A stretch of DNA of 12,745 nucleotides, taken from contig CAZRJP010000022.1 in the NCBI GenBank assembly GCA_964600865.1, forward strand, positions 1-12,745, given 5' to 3'. The notes beneath the pieces were generated by a model, which did not search any database, was not told where the DNA came from, and saw nothing but the letters and a program-made list of their open reading frames with translations. A program made the translations under genes and the position numbers. This document shows, in pieces, positions 1-5,810 of this stretch. Each line of letters opens with the position of its first letter. The stretch's first letter is position 1. Source of the DNA: WJLC01 sp964600865. Lineage in GTDB: Archaea; Nanobdellota; Nanobdellia; Pacearchaeales; GW2011-AR1.

Positions 1-198
1 GTTTTATTTTGTATGGTAAATGCAAATAGGGGTTCTAAAAGCATTTTTCAGTCAGCGTCTCTGACAGTACAGGAAAAAGCATATATCATGGATAAGCTTT
101 CTGGCTCATCATATTATGTTGAGCAGTTTGGAGATTTAGACGAAAAGACCGAGAGAAGATTGATTTTTTCCATATTCTTTAAAATGAATAGTTTCTAA
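1..198 (+). CDS. Partial CDS, C-terminal end of an unrecognised protein
   Basis: The reading frame is open from the first base of the window to a TAA at 196-198, so it is probably the 3' end of a gene that begins to the left. An ATG at 13 lies in frame, but only 12 bases precede it and no ribosome site or TATA box can be judged, so the true start is unknown. About 65 residues are visible. They contain a mixed polar stretch around KLSGSSYYVEQFGDLDEKTERR and a hydrophobic end (IFSIFFKMNSF). I recognise no family. Codon choice is less A/T-biased than in gatA downstream: ctg, gcg, agc, atc, ggc, gac and acc all occur. This may mean a different origin, or that the frame is not truly coding. The following gatC has its own TATA box, so the two are probably separate transcription units. 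Confidence 0.4.
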   Translation, partial: VLFCMVNANRGSKSIFQSASLTVQEKAYIMDKLSGSSYYVEQFGDLDEKTERRLIFSIFFKMNSF

Positions 199-216
199 TC
201 ACTCTTTTCAAATAAT

Positions 217-225
217 CTTATAAAT
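217..225 (+). promoter_or_regulatory. TATA box of gatC (leaderless promoter)
   Basis: The sequence CTTATAAAT ends 21 bases before the gatC ATG at 246. This is the spacing expected if transcription starts at or next to the start codon, giving a leaderless mRNA. No Shine-Dalgarno motif lies in between. Confidence 0.6.
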
Positions 226-245
226 GCCTTGCTCCTTTAGTAAGT

Positions 246-512
246 ATGAGCAAGGATTTTTTATGGCATAAGGTCTCTGAAAAAGATAGGGAATCTATTA
301 AAAAACAGGCAAAGAAAATTATGAAAGATTTTTCTAAAAAGCTTTCTAAAGTTGGAAAAATCTCTGATGTAGAAGGAATGATTAAGAGAAAACATTCTGA
401 TAGAGATGAATCTGATAAGAGAAAGTCTCTAAAATTAGATAGAGAGATAATGTTTTCTAATGCTCCTAAATCAAATAAAAATTTTATTATTGCTGAAAAG
501 AAAAAATGGTAA
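246..512 (+). CDS. gatC: Asp/Glu-tRNA amidotransferase subunit C (GatC-like)
   Basis: This 88-residue, very Lys-rich protein is the probable small subunit of the GatCAB tRNA-dependent amidotransferase. That enzyme converts Glu-tRNA(Gln) and/or Asp-tRNA(Asn) to the amide form, and GatC wraps around GatA and stabilises it. The N-terminal two thirds are helical and charged. The C-terminal part (about residues 62-88) has the GatC pattern of a charged LDRE segment, then NAPKSNKNF and a closing EKKKW, comparable to the R-x-D...NAP motif of the family. The strongest support is context: its stop codon overlaps the start of gatA by 7 nt, implying translational coupling. The N-terminal half is divergent, so the call rests on the C-terminal motif plus synteny. 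No gatB is present in the window. Confidence 0.75.
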   Translation: MSKDFLWHKVSEKDRESIKKQAKKIMKDFSKKLSKVGKISDVEGMIKRKHSDRDESDKRKSLKLDREIMFSNAPKSNKNFIIAEKKKW

Positions 513-1774
513 ATAGAATAAAAAAGCATTTAGATAAAATAAAGAAAGAGAATAAGAATATTAATGCAATGTTAGAGATTAATAAAAAAGCTAAATCTGG
601 AAAGGGTTTATTAAATGGGAAGACAATTGCTGTTAAATCAAATATTAATGTTAAAGGATTGAAAACAAGTTGTGCCTCAAAAGTTCTTGAAGATTATATT
701 GCACCCTATAATGCAACAGTTATTGAAAAAATTAAGGAAGAGGGAGGAGCGATTATTGGAAATTGTAATATGGATGAATTTGCTTGTGGTTGGTCTGGAG
801 AAACATCTGCTTTTGGACCCACTCAAAACCCATATGCAAAAGGATTAATCACTGGAGGTTCTTCTAGTGGCTCTGCAGCTGCAGTTGCTGCAGGTTTTTG
901 TGATATGGCATTAGGTTCAGATACAGGAGGAAGTATTAGGAATCCTGCATCTCATTGTGGAGTAGTGGGGGTTAAACCTACTTATGGTTCTGTTAGCAGA
1001 TATGGATTAATTGATTTGAGTATGAGTCTAGATCAAATAGGCCCTATAGGAAAGAGTGTAATGGATTGTGCATTACTTTTGAAAGTAATGAGTGGGAGAG
1101 ATGAAAAAGACCCTATAACTCAAAAGACACCTAAGATAGATTTGCATAAAATTAAAGAAATTCCTAAAAATATTACTATTGGAATATTAGATTTTGATAT
1201 TAGTGATAAAGATATACAGGAGGTTATTGATGAGAGATTGTCTAATACAATTAAAAAATATGGATGGAAAACTAAAAAAGTAAAGATACCACATATTGAT
1301 TTAGCTGTTGCAACTTATTACCCCCTTGTTTATGTAGAATTTTTTTCAGCAACTAGAAAGATTGATGGAAGGAGATATGGAAAGAAAATTGAAGATGCTG
1401 CTGGACCTGAGGTTTTAAGAAGAGTTTTAGGGGGGAGTGAGATTACAAAGGCAGAACATAAAGGAAGATATTATAGTCTTGCATTAAAAGCTAAAAGAAT
1501 AATTAGTGAGGAATTTGCTGAGGCATTTAAGGAAGTAGATTGTATTGTATCTCCTGTCACGCCTGTTTTGCCCCATAAAATAGGAGAGAGTATATCTGTG
1601 GAGGAGATGTATAATTATGATGTTTTAACTATTCCTTATAATTTATATGGTAATTGTGCTTTGAGTTTACCTGCCGGAGATGTTGATGGGGTTCCTGTTG
1701 GAATGCAAATTGCTTGCGATAAATTTGAAGATGAGAAAATGCTTCAGATTGCTAATGCTATTGAAGAAGTATAA
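506..1774 (+). CDS. gatA: Asp/Glu-tRNA amidotransferase subunit A (GatA)
   Basis: This is the amidase subunit of the GatCAB complex. It hydrolyses glutamine (or asparagine) and passes ammonia to GatB, which amidates the misacylated tRNA. The amidase signature is complete: catalytic Lys44 in AVKSNINVKG, the cis-Ser in the GGSSSGSAAA loop (Ser119), and the nucleophile Ser143 in GSDTGGSIRNPAS. The spacings Lys to cis-Ser (75) and cis-Ser to Ser (24) equal those of well-studied bacterial GatA. At 422 residues it is shorter than the usual 470-490, mainly because the N-terminus before the catalytic Lys is about 35 residues shorter. The ATG at 506 overlaps the gatC stop and has no clear Shine-Dalgarno, so translation probably depends on gatC. 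Alternative amidase-family functions are unlikely given gatC next to it. Confidence 0.95.
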   Translation: MVNRIKKHLDKIKKENKNINAMLEINKKAKSGKGLLNGKTIAVKSNINVKGLKTSCASKVLEDYIAPYNATVIEKIKEEGGAIIGNCNMDEFACGWSGETSAFGPTQNPYAKGLITGGSSSGSAAAVAAGFCDMALGSDTGGSIRNPASHCGVVGVKPTYGSVSRYGLIDLSMSLDQIGPIGKSVMDCALLLKVMSGRDEKDPITQKTPKIDLHKIKEIPKNITIGILDFDISDKDIQEVIDERLSNTIKKYGWKTKKVKIPHIDLAVATYYPLVYVEFFSATRKIDGRRYGKKIEDAAGPEVLRRVLGGSEITKAEHKGRYYSLALKAKRIISEEFAEAFKEVDCIVSPVTPVLPHKIGESISVEEMYNYDVLTIPYNLYGNCALSLPAGDVDGVPVGMQIACDKFEDEKMLQIANAIEEV

Positions 1775-1784
1775 TTTATCCTAA

Positions 1785-1795
1785 ACTTTAAAAAC
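1785..1795 (+). promoter_or_regulatory. TATA box of the UPF0173-tyw3 unit
   Basis: ACTTTAAAAAC lies in the 41-nt gap after gatA and ends 20 nt before the ATG at 1816. The spacing fits a leaderless or near-leaderless transcript for the hydrolase gene, with tyw3 read from the same mRNA. Confidence 0.5.
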
Positions 1796-1815
1796 AATAT
1801 TCCATTTTTTTAACA

Positions 1816-2481
1816 ATGAAGATAGGGGACTTAGAGATTAAATGGTTAGGGCATTCAGGATTTTTAATTAAAGATTCTTTAAATATTTACATAGATCCTT
1901 ATAATATTTCTGAAAAGATGGCAAAAGAAAAAGCAGATTTAATATTTCTTACTCATGGCCATTATGATCATTGTAGTTTAGATGATTTGAATAAGATTAT
2001 TCAGGAAGGAACAAAGATTATTTGTCCTGCAGATTGTCAAAGTAAAATTGCTAGGTTTGAGGTTCCTGTTAAAATACAATTAGTTGAGCCTAATCAGGAT
2101 TTAGAAGTAGGCTCCCTTAATGTTTCTACTTTCCCTGCATATAATATTAATAAGCCATTTCATGAAAAAGATAATGGTTCTGTTGGGTTTTTGATTAAAA
2201 TAAGAGGGGATTTGTTTTATCATGCAGGAGATACAGATAAAATTCCTGAAATGCAAAAACTTACAGGTTATCAGGCAGATAATTTTATTGCATTTTTGCC
2301 AGTAGGAGGGAGATTTACAATGGATGCAGAAGAAGCAGCTGAAGCAGCTGAGTTGATTAAACCAAGTTTAGCTATTCCCATCCATTATGGGAGTATTATT
2401 GGAAATAAGGAAAATGCCGAAGAATTTGCAGATTTTTGTAAGGAAAAAAGTATTAAGACAAAAATTTTAGAGAAAGAATAA
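1816..2481 (+). CDS. UPF0173 metal-dependent hydrolase (metallo-beta-lactamase fold)
   Basis: This is a 221-residue protein of the metallo-beta-lactamase superfamily, UPF0173/UlaG-like branch, at full family length. The metal site is visible: His47, His49, Asp51 and His52 in THGHYDH, then His136 with Asp139 in YHAGDT, and His190 in IPIHYG. The LPVGGRFTMDAEEAAEA stretch around residue 161 is typical of the UPF0173 group. No signal peptide is present, so it is cytosolic. The family's physiological substrate is unsettled; members are usually annotated only as Zn-dependent hydrolases. The gene ends 8 nt before tyw3, so the two are almost certainly cotranscribed, but I see no functional link that would assign a substrate. 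Confidence 0.93.
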   Translation: MKIGDLEIKWLGHSGFLIKDSLNIYIDPYNISEKMAKEKADLIFLTHGHYDHCSLDDLNKIIQEGTKIICPADCQSKIARFEVPVKIQLVEPNQDLEVGSLNVSTFPAYNINKPFHEKDNGSVGFLIKIRGDLFYHAGDTDKIPEMQKLTGYQADNFIAFLPVGGRFTMDAEEAAEAAELIKPSLAIPIHYGSIIGNKENAEEFADFCKEKSIKTKILEKE

Positions 2482-2489
2482 TCATTTTT

Positions 2490-3038
2490 ATGAACAGATT
2501 TAAACAAAGAAAAAAAGATATTTTGAATAAAAAAGATAAGTCAAATATTGGAAGATGGGATAAAAGGGTTGCAGAATTATGTGATAAGATTAATTCTCTT
2601 GATGATTATTATACAACTTCTTCATGTAGTGGAAGGATTATGATAATTGCGGATAAAGATAAAAAAGAACCAGATTTATTTGAATGGGTAAGCCATGATA
2701 AAGCGAACTTTAAAGATTTTAAAAAGCATATTCCTGAAAAAGGAGATTTTAAGTTTAAACAAGAACCACCAATTTTTCATATAGCATGTAAAAATTTAAA
2801 TTCTTCAATTAGCCTCTTGAAAAAAATAAGGAATGCAGGATGGAAAAGAGCAGGAATTATTTCTTTAGGAAAAAATAAAATAATTGAGATGATTGGAACT
2901 GAAAAAATAGAATTCCCTTTTATTGAAAAGGGTAAAGTATTAGCAAATGATAAGTTTTTGAAAAAAGTTTTAGAAAATAGCAATAAAAATTTAGAAAAAG
3001 GATGGAAGAATATAAAACAACTTAGAAACTTGTTATAG
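2490..3038 (+). CDS. taw3: tRNA wybutosine-synthesizing protein 3 (TYW3)
   Basis: This is a SAM-dependent N4-methyltransferase of the TYW3 family. In wyosine-type modification it methylates the tricyclic base at G37 of tRNA-Phe. The 182-residue length fits archaeal members. The hallmark SSCSGR motif is at residues 44-49 within YTTSSCSGRI, followed by a WVSHDK segment near residue 66 and by FHIACKNL-type strand sequence near 95, as in the family. The C-terminus is Lys- and Asn-rich. The gene follows the hydrolase gene by 8 nt with no room for a promoter or strong ribosome site, so it is probably the second gene of that operon. No other wyosine gene (Taw1, Taw2) is present here. The symbol follows archaeal usage (Taw3). 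Confidence 0.9.
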   Translation: MNRFKQRKKDILNKKDKSNIGRWDKRVAELCDKINSLDDYYTTSSCSGRIMIIADKDKKEPDLFEWVSHDKANFKDFKKHIPEKGDFKFKQEPPIFHIACKNLNSSISLLKKIRNAGWKRAGIISLGKNKIIEMIGTEKIEFPFIEKGKVLANDKFLKKVLENSNKNLEKGWKNIKQLRNLL

Positions 3039-3089
3039 TCTCTATTATCAATATATTTTTAAAGAATTTAGACTATGTTTTTTATAGAG

Positions 3090-3104
3090 TGTCTCTTAGA
3101 GACA
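3090..3104. promoter_or_regulatory. Perfect 15-bp dyad in the ftsZ promoter/leader
   Basis: TGTCTCTTAGAGACA has two perfect 7-base arms around a central T. It lies 3 bases after a TATA-like TTTTTTATAG (3078-3087) and 12 bases before the Shine-Dalgarno of ftsZ. If that TATA box is used, the dyad sits between it and the start site, a usual place for an archaeal repressor operator. If an upstream AT-rich box (about 3053-3064) is used instead, the dyad would be a short hairpin in the mRNA leader. It contains GTCTCT, which also occurs at 3038-3043. Confidence 0.45.
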
Positions 3105-3116
3105 TATAGAATTAAA

Positions 3117-3124
3117 AAGGAGGT
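3117..3124 (+). promoter_or_regulatory. Strong Shine-Dalgarno of ftsZ
   Basis: AAGGAGGT ends 5 nt before the ATG at 3130, which fixes the start codon. It is one of only two strong ribosome sites in the window and shows that ftsZ mRNA has a leader, unlike most of its neighbours. Confidence 0.85.
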
Positions 3125-3129
3125 AAAAT

Positions 3130-4209
3130 ATGGTTTTAGATTTTGCAAAAGAAGCTATTGACAACGCAGACAATCACAGCATTAATTTTGATGAATTAAA
3201 AGCAGGTAAAGCTAACATTAAGATTGTTGGTTGTGGTGGAATGGGTTGTAATGCTGTAACATGGCTTTTTAACAAAGGTATAAACGGTGCTACTGTTTAT
3301 GGAACAAACACTGACGCTTTACATTTAAGTGTAACTAAGGCAGATGAAAAACTTCTAATTGGTAAAGAACTTACTAGAGGTTTAGGTTGTGGTGGAAAAC
3401 CTCAAAGAGGTAGAGAAGCTGCAAAGGAATCACTTAGTGACCTTAAGAAAGCTGTATCAGGAGCTGATATGGTCTTTGTAATTGGCGGTATGGGTGGTGG
3501 AACTGGAACAGGTACAGCCCCAGTTGTTGCCCAACTTGCTAAAGAAAGTGGAGCAGTTGTTATTGGTGTTGTTACGATGCCTTTTGAAGCTGAAAAAGCT
3601 AGACTCGATAAAGCTGAGTTTGGTTTACAAGAATTAAGACAGGTTACAGATACAACTATTGTGTTAGATAATGGAAGACTTGTGGATATAGCAGGACAAC
3701 TTCCAATTGAACAAGCTTTTGCGGTTGCTAATGAACTGATTTCTACTATGACTAAAGGAATAGTTGAGACAATTACAATTCCAAGTTTAATTAATTTGGA
3801 TTATGCAGATGTTTCATCTATTATGAAAAATGGTGGAGTTGCAGTTATTGGTCTTGGTGAAAGTGATTCAAGTTCTGACAAAGTTACTGAAGCAGTAAAA
3901 CAAGCCCTCACACATCCTCTACTTGACGTGGATTACAAAGGTGCTAGTGGAGCTTTAATTCATGTAACTTGTGGTCCAGACTTGAAACTGGAAGAGTTTG
4001 ATGTTATTGGAAAACTTGTTTCTGAAAATCTTTCTCCTGAAGCACAAGTAATTATTGGTGCTAGGATTAACAAAGAATTTACTGGCAAAGTAAGAGTAAT
4101 TACTATTATGACTGGAGTTAAATCTCCATATATTTTAGGAAAAGAGATGAAAGATAAGACAATGCCACAGGCAAAAGAAATATCTGATTTAGGAATAGAA
4201 GTCGTTTAA
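3130..4209 (+). CDS. ftsZ: Cell division GTPase FtsZ (archaeal FtsZ2-like)
   Basis: This tubulin-family GTPase forms the division ring at mid-cell. It has 359 residues. The nucleotide-binding glycine loop GCGGMGCN is at 34-41, the tubulin signature GGMGGGTGTGT at 119-129, and the T7/catalytic loop NLDYADV with Asp224 and Asp227 at 222-228. An N-terminal extension of about 28 residues precedes the Rossmann core. The C-terminus ends in EISDLGIEVV, a short tail that may bind a membrane anchor. The GCN motif, the IVLDNGRL segment and the PSLINLDYADV stretch look more like archaeal FtsZ2 than FtsZ1; that subtype is my judgement by eye. Codons include more C-ending forms than the neighbouring genes, and the ribosome site is strong, both consistent with high expression. 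It has its own promoter region and an immediate terminator, so it is probably monocistronic. Confidence 0.95.
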   Translation: MVLDFAKEAIDNADNHSINFDELKAGKANIKIVGCGGMGCNAVTWLFNKGINGATVYGTNTDALHLSVTKADEKLLIGKELTRGLGCGGKPQRGREAAKESLSDLKKAVSGADMVFVIGGMGGGTGTGTAPVVAQLAKESGAVVIGVVTMPFEAEKARLDKAEFGLQELRQVTDTTIVLDNGRLVDIAGQLPIEQAFAVANELISTMTKGIVETITIPSLINLDYADVSSIMKNGGVAVIGLGESDSSSDKVTEAVKQALTHPLLDVDYKGASGALIHVTCGPDLKLEEFDVIGKLVSENLSPEAQVIIGARINKEFTGKVRVITIMTGVKSPYILGKEMKDKTMPQAKEISDLGIEVV

Positions 4210-4228
4210 ATTTTTTTATTTATATTTT

Positions 4229-4259
4229 AACCAGCCTTTTGGCTGGTTACTTTTTATTT
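4229..4259 (+). terminator. Hairpin plus T-tract terminator of ftsZ
   Basis: AACCAGCC (4229-4236), a TTTT loop and GGCTGGTT (4241-4248) form a perfect 8-bp stem. It is followed by AC and a T-rich run that continues to about 4264. It starts 19 nt after the ftsZ stop. On the other strand the stem is followed by an A-rich run, so it works for ftsZ and not for the convergent nitroreductase. Confidence 0.8.
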
Positions 4260-4272
4260 TTTTTAAGAATTA

Positions 4273-4842
4273 TTATGAATTAATTTTTTTTATTTTCTTT
4301 TTACGTTTATTTTTATATTTATTGAAATAAATTATATTTCCTAAGTCAGTTTTTCTCTTTGGTTTTCTTGATTTTCCAAGTTCTTCGGGTTTATATCCTA
4401 TTGGAAATAATGCCTCAATATTGATTTTTTTCGGTATTTTTAATGTTTCTTTAATTAAATTATCTACAAAATATCCTATCCAACAGGTTTCGAGTCCTGC
4501 TTCAGTTAAATTTAATAGGAAATTTTGAATTGCCGCTCCTGCTTCTTGCCTACAGAATTTGTCTGCTCTTTTTTCATAGGAATTAAGAACCATTTTATTG
4601 TCTGTACAAACTACTACAACATATTTTGCTTCTGATATGAAGTCCTGTTGACTTGCAGCTGCAATTTTTTTTATTTTTTCAGAGTCATCCACAATAATAA
4701 ATCTTAATGGAAAGATATTTCCTGCCATAGGGGCATATCTTACAGAATCAATACATTCGATTATTTTTCTCCAATTGGGTTTTTTCTTTGGATGAAAATG
4801 TCTTATACTTTTTCTATTTTTAATTGCTTCATTTAATTCCAT
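4273..4842 (-). CDS. Nitroreductase family FMN oxidoreductase
   Basis: This 189-residue member of the nitroreductase superfamily uses bound FMN and NAD(P)H to reduce substrates such as nitro compounds or quinones; the real substrate cannot be told. The N-terminal FMN-phosphate motif NRKSIRHF (residues 9-16), the APMAGNIFPLRFIIVDD segment (37-53), and the QEAGAAIQNFLLNLTEAGLETCWIG region (about 99-123) are all characteristic. The C-terminal 30 residues are unusually rich in Lys and Arg (from SRKPKRK to KKKIKKINS), beyond the catalytic fold, and might contact nucleic acid or the membrane. That last point is speculation. The gene lies alone after tRNA-Asn, faces ftsZ, and has a leaderless-type promoter. 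Confidence 0.92.
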   Translation of the reverse strand: MELNEAIKNRKSIRHFHPKKKPNWRKIIECIDSVRYAPMAGNIFPLRFIIVDDSEKIKKIAAASQQDFISEAKYVVVVCTDNKMVLNSYEKRADKFCRQEAGAAIQNFLLNLTEAGLETCWIGYFVDNLIKETLKIPKKINIEALFPIGYKPEELGKSRKPKRKTDLGNIIYFNKYKNKRKKKIKKINS

Positions 4843-4863
4843 ATATTGGATAGTTAAGACTAA

Positions 4864-4872
4864 TTAATAAAT
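4864..4872 (-). promoter_or_regulatory. TATA box of the nitroreductase gene
   Basis: On the minus strand ATTTATTAA lies 22-30 nt before the ATG at 4842, just after the T-run that follows tRNA-Asn. This gives the nitroreductase its own leaderless promoter. Confidence 0.45.
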
Positions 4873-4879
4873 GTTTTTG

Positions 4880-4885
4880 AAAAAA
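4880..4885 (-). terminator. T-run terminator after tRNA-Asn
   Basis: One base after the discriminator of the tRNA, six consecutive T residues (minus strand) form a typical archaeal T-run terminator. No CCA is encoded, so CCA must be added after transcription. Confidence 0.55.
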
Positions 4886-4924
4886 GCATCTCGGGCAGGA
4901 CTCGAACCTGCGACCTAACGGTTA

Positions 4925-5202
4925 CAACCTTCTCCAATTTCTTGAAGGGTAGGACTATACCATCACCTTAGGTATTATACTTTAGGTGGCGAGTGTCTAG
5001 TCTCTGCACCTTCCCTTATAGGGCTTGGCTCAGGATTGCCCTTAATTTAATAAGAGGGTTTCCCTGAATTTACTCACTTTTCACTCTAAGGTTTCCCTTA
5101 GAGGCTGCTAACTTATTTTTACATGGATTTTTTTGTGACTGTTTGTAAAAAACAATCTGCATTTTTATATTTTTCATCTTTTGCCATGTAATTAAATCCT
5201 TA
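4925..5202 (-). ncRNA. Group I self-splicing intron (IC3-like) in tRNA-Asn anticodon
   Basis: The intron is 278 nt, with no ORF. The splice sites fit group I rules. The exon ends in U35, which pairs as U-G with the guide sequence. Exon GGCTGT pairs with GCAGCC (5108-5103) as P1. The preceding GTTA (5112-5109) pairs with the 3' exon TAAC as P10. The last intron base is G (4925). P2 is CTCTAAGG-GAAA-CCTTAGAG (5103-5084). P3 is GTGAGT (5077-5072) with ACTCGC (4994-4989). P4 is TCAGG (5067-5063) with CCTGA (5034-5030). P5 is CCCT/AGGG. P6 follows at GCC/GGT. P7 is GACTA (5002-4998) with TAGTC (4957-4953), and P8 is CACCT/AGGTG. P9 near 4947-4929 has another GAAA loop. The P, Q, R and S core segments read like cyanobacterial and plastid tRNA-Leu introns. 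Confidence 0.96.
5109..5202 (-). other. Extended 94-nt P1 loop of the group I intron
   Basis: The guide sequence lies 94 nt from the 5' splice site instead of the usual 5-20. The insert folds back on itself. TAA (5202-5200) pairs with TTA (5111-5109), continuing P1. ATTT (5197-5194) can pair with AAAT. TTACATGG (5191-5184) pairs perfectly with CCATGTAA (5126-5119). The tip is an AT-rich loop of 57 nt with a small TTGT/ACAA hairpin. No start codon opens a meaningful ORF. Confidence 0.75.
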
Positions 5203-5260
5203 ACAGCCGTTCGCTCTACCAGCTGAGCTACCGAGATATAAAAAAATTAGAAGTCTCTTA

Positions 5261-5268
5261 TATTTAAA
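5261..5268 (-). promoter_or_regulatory. TATA box of tRNA-Asn
   Basis: On the minus strand TTTAAATA, preceded by GC, lies 24-31 bp before the first tRNA base at 5237. This is the standard archaeal promoter spacing. Confidence 0.65.
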
Positions 5269-5290
5269 GCTTTAGATTTTTTATTTTCTT

Positions 5291-5809
5291 TTATGTTTTC
5301 TTCTTTTTTACGTCTTTTTTTAATCCTAAGTCAACTATTGGTTTTACTTGATGTTGTTCAAGATATGAATAAACATTAATCTGTTTTGAACCCCTTATTA
5401 GTCTAATAATTGCTTCTTGAGCATTTTCAATAAGCTCTAAATGGCCAATAATACCTACTTTATTATCTTTTAATTCAAAGTGGCATTTTGTTAAATTAGA
5501 TAGTGTTCTAAGGGTTTTACCATTTTTTCCAATAATTCTCGCTTTTATTCTTTCCATGCCTTTTTTTCTAGTGTATTTTTTAATGTTAATAATTTCAAAC
5601 ATATGGTCTTTTTTTAGTAATAATACCTTGGGAATAGAGAATCCAAACTCAATAGCCTCTATTGCTTTTCCTGCAATAAATTCATTTTCAGGAGTTCCCC
5701 TAATAGAAACCTCTTTTCCCCTGTTAGTTATTTTAACCTCAAGCTCTTTTTCTAGTTTCTTTCTAGCCTTGATTATTCTTGGAATTTTGTTAACAATAAA
5801 TGTTTTCAT
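5291..5809 (-). CDS. KH-domain rRNA-processing protein, Dim2/Pno1-like
   Basis: This 172-residue protein has two KH-type units, the arrangement of archaeal Dim2 (eukaryotic Pno1/Dim2). Dim2 binds the 3' end of pre-16S rRNA and helps small-subunit maturation. The N-terminal unit (about 1-62) is degenerate. The second (about 68-140) has the RNA-binding loop GKNG at 94-97 in RIIGKNGKTLRTL, and a C-terminal GSKQINVYSYLE segment typical of the Dim2 family. A basic tail (KKDVKKKKT) follows. Its ATG comes 1 nt after the aIF1A stop codon, so it is cotranscribed and probably translationally coupled with aIF1A. That linkage is common in archaea, although the RIO1 kinase gene often found between or near them is absent here. 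Confidence 0.88.
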   Translation of the reverse strand: MKTFIVNKIPRIIKARKKLEKELEVKITNRGKEVSIRGTPENEFIAGKAIEAIEFGFSIPKVLLLKKDHMFEIINIKKYTRKKGMERIKARIIGKNGKTLRTLSNLTKCHFELKDNKVGIIGHLELIENAQEAIIRLIRGSKQINVYSYLEQHQVKPIVDLGLKKDVKKKKT

Positions 5810-5810
5810 C

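Larger units (their letters stand above)
4887..5237 (-). tRNA. tRNA-Asn(GUU), interrupted by a group I intron
   Basis: Exon 1 is 5237-5203 (35 nt) and exon 2 is 4924-4887 (38 nt), giving a 73-nt mature tRNA. The acceptor stem ATCTCGG/CCGAGAT, D-stem GCTC/GAGC, anticodon stem AACGG/CCGTT and T-stem GCAGG/CCTGC all pair perfectly, and the T-loop is TTCGAGT. The anticodon loop CTGTTAA carries anticodon GTT. The discriminator is G73, as expected for tRNA-Asn. The intron splits the anticodon after U35. No CCA is encoded. A TATA box lies 24-31 bp upstream and a T-run follows. This is presumably a needed Asn tRNA, so intron removal would be required for decoding AAU/AAC codons; whether other copies exist elsewhere cannot be seen. 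Confidence 0.96.

Noticed and set aside
218..529. Minus-strand frame over gatC
   Set aside because: It is a hydrophobic antisense shadow; the plus strand has the TATA box, the GatC motif and the overlap with gatA.
3035..3076. Inverted repeat ATAGTCT...AGACTAT after tyw3 as a terminator
   Set aside because: Arms of 7 with a 28-nt AT-rich loop and no following T-run make a weak case. It may be chance.
4923..5200. Ordinary archaeal bulge-helix-bulge intron at tRNA position 37/38
   Set aside because: The size and a complete group I core with P1, P10 and terminal G fit splicing after U35 far better. The 37/38 junction is only an equivalent reading of the repeated TAA bases.
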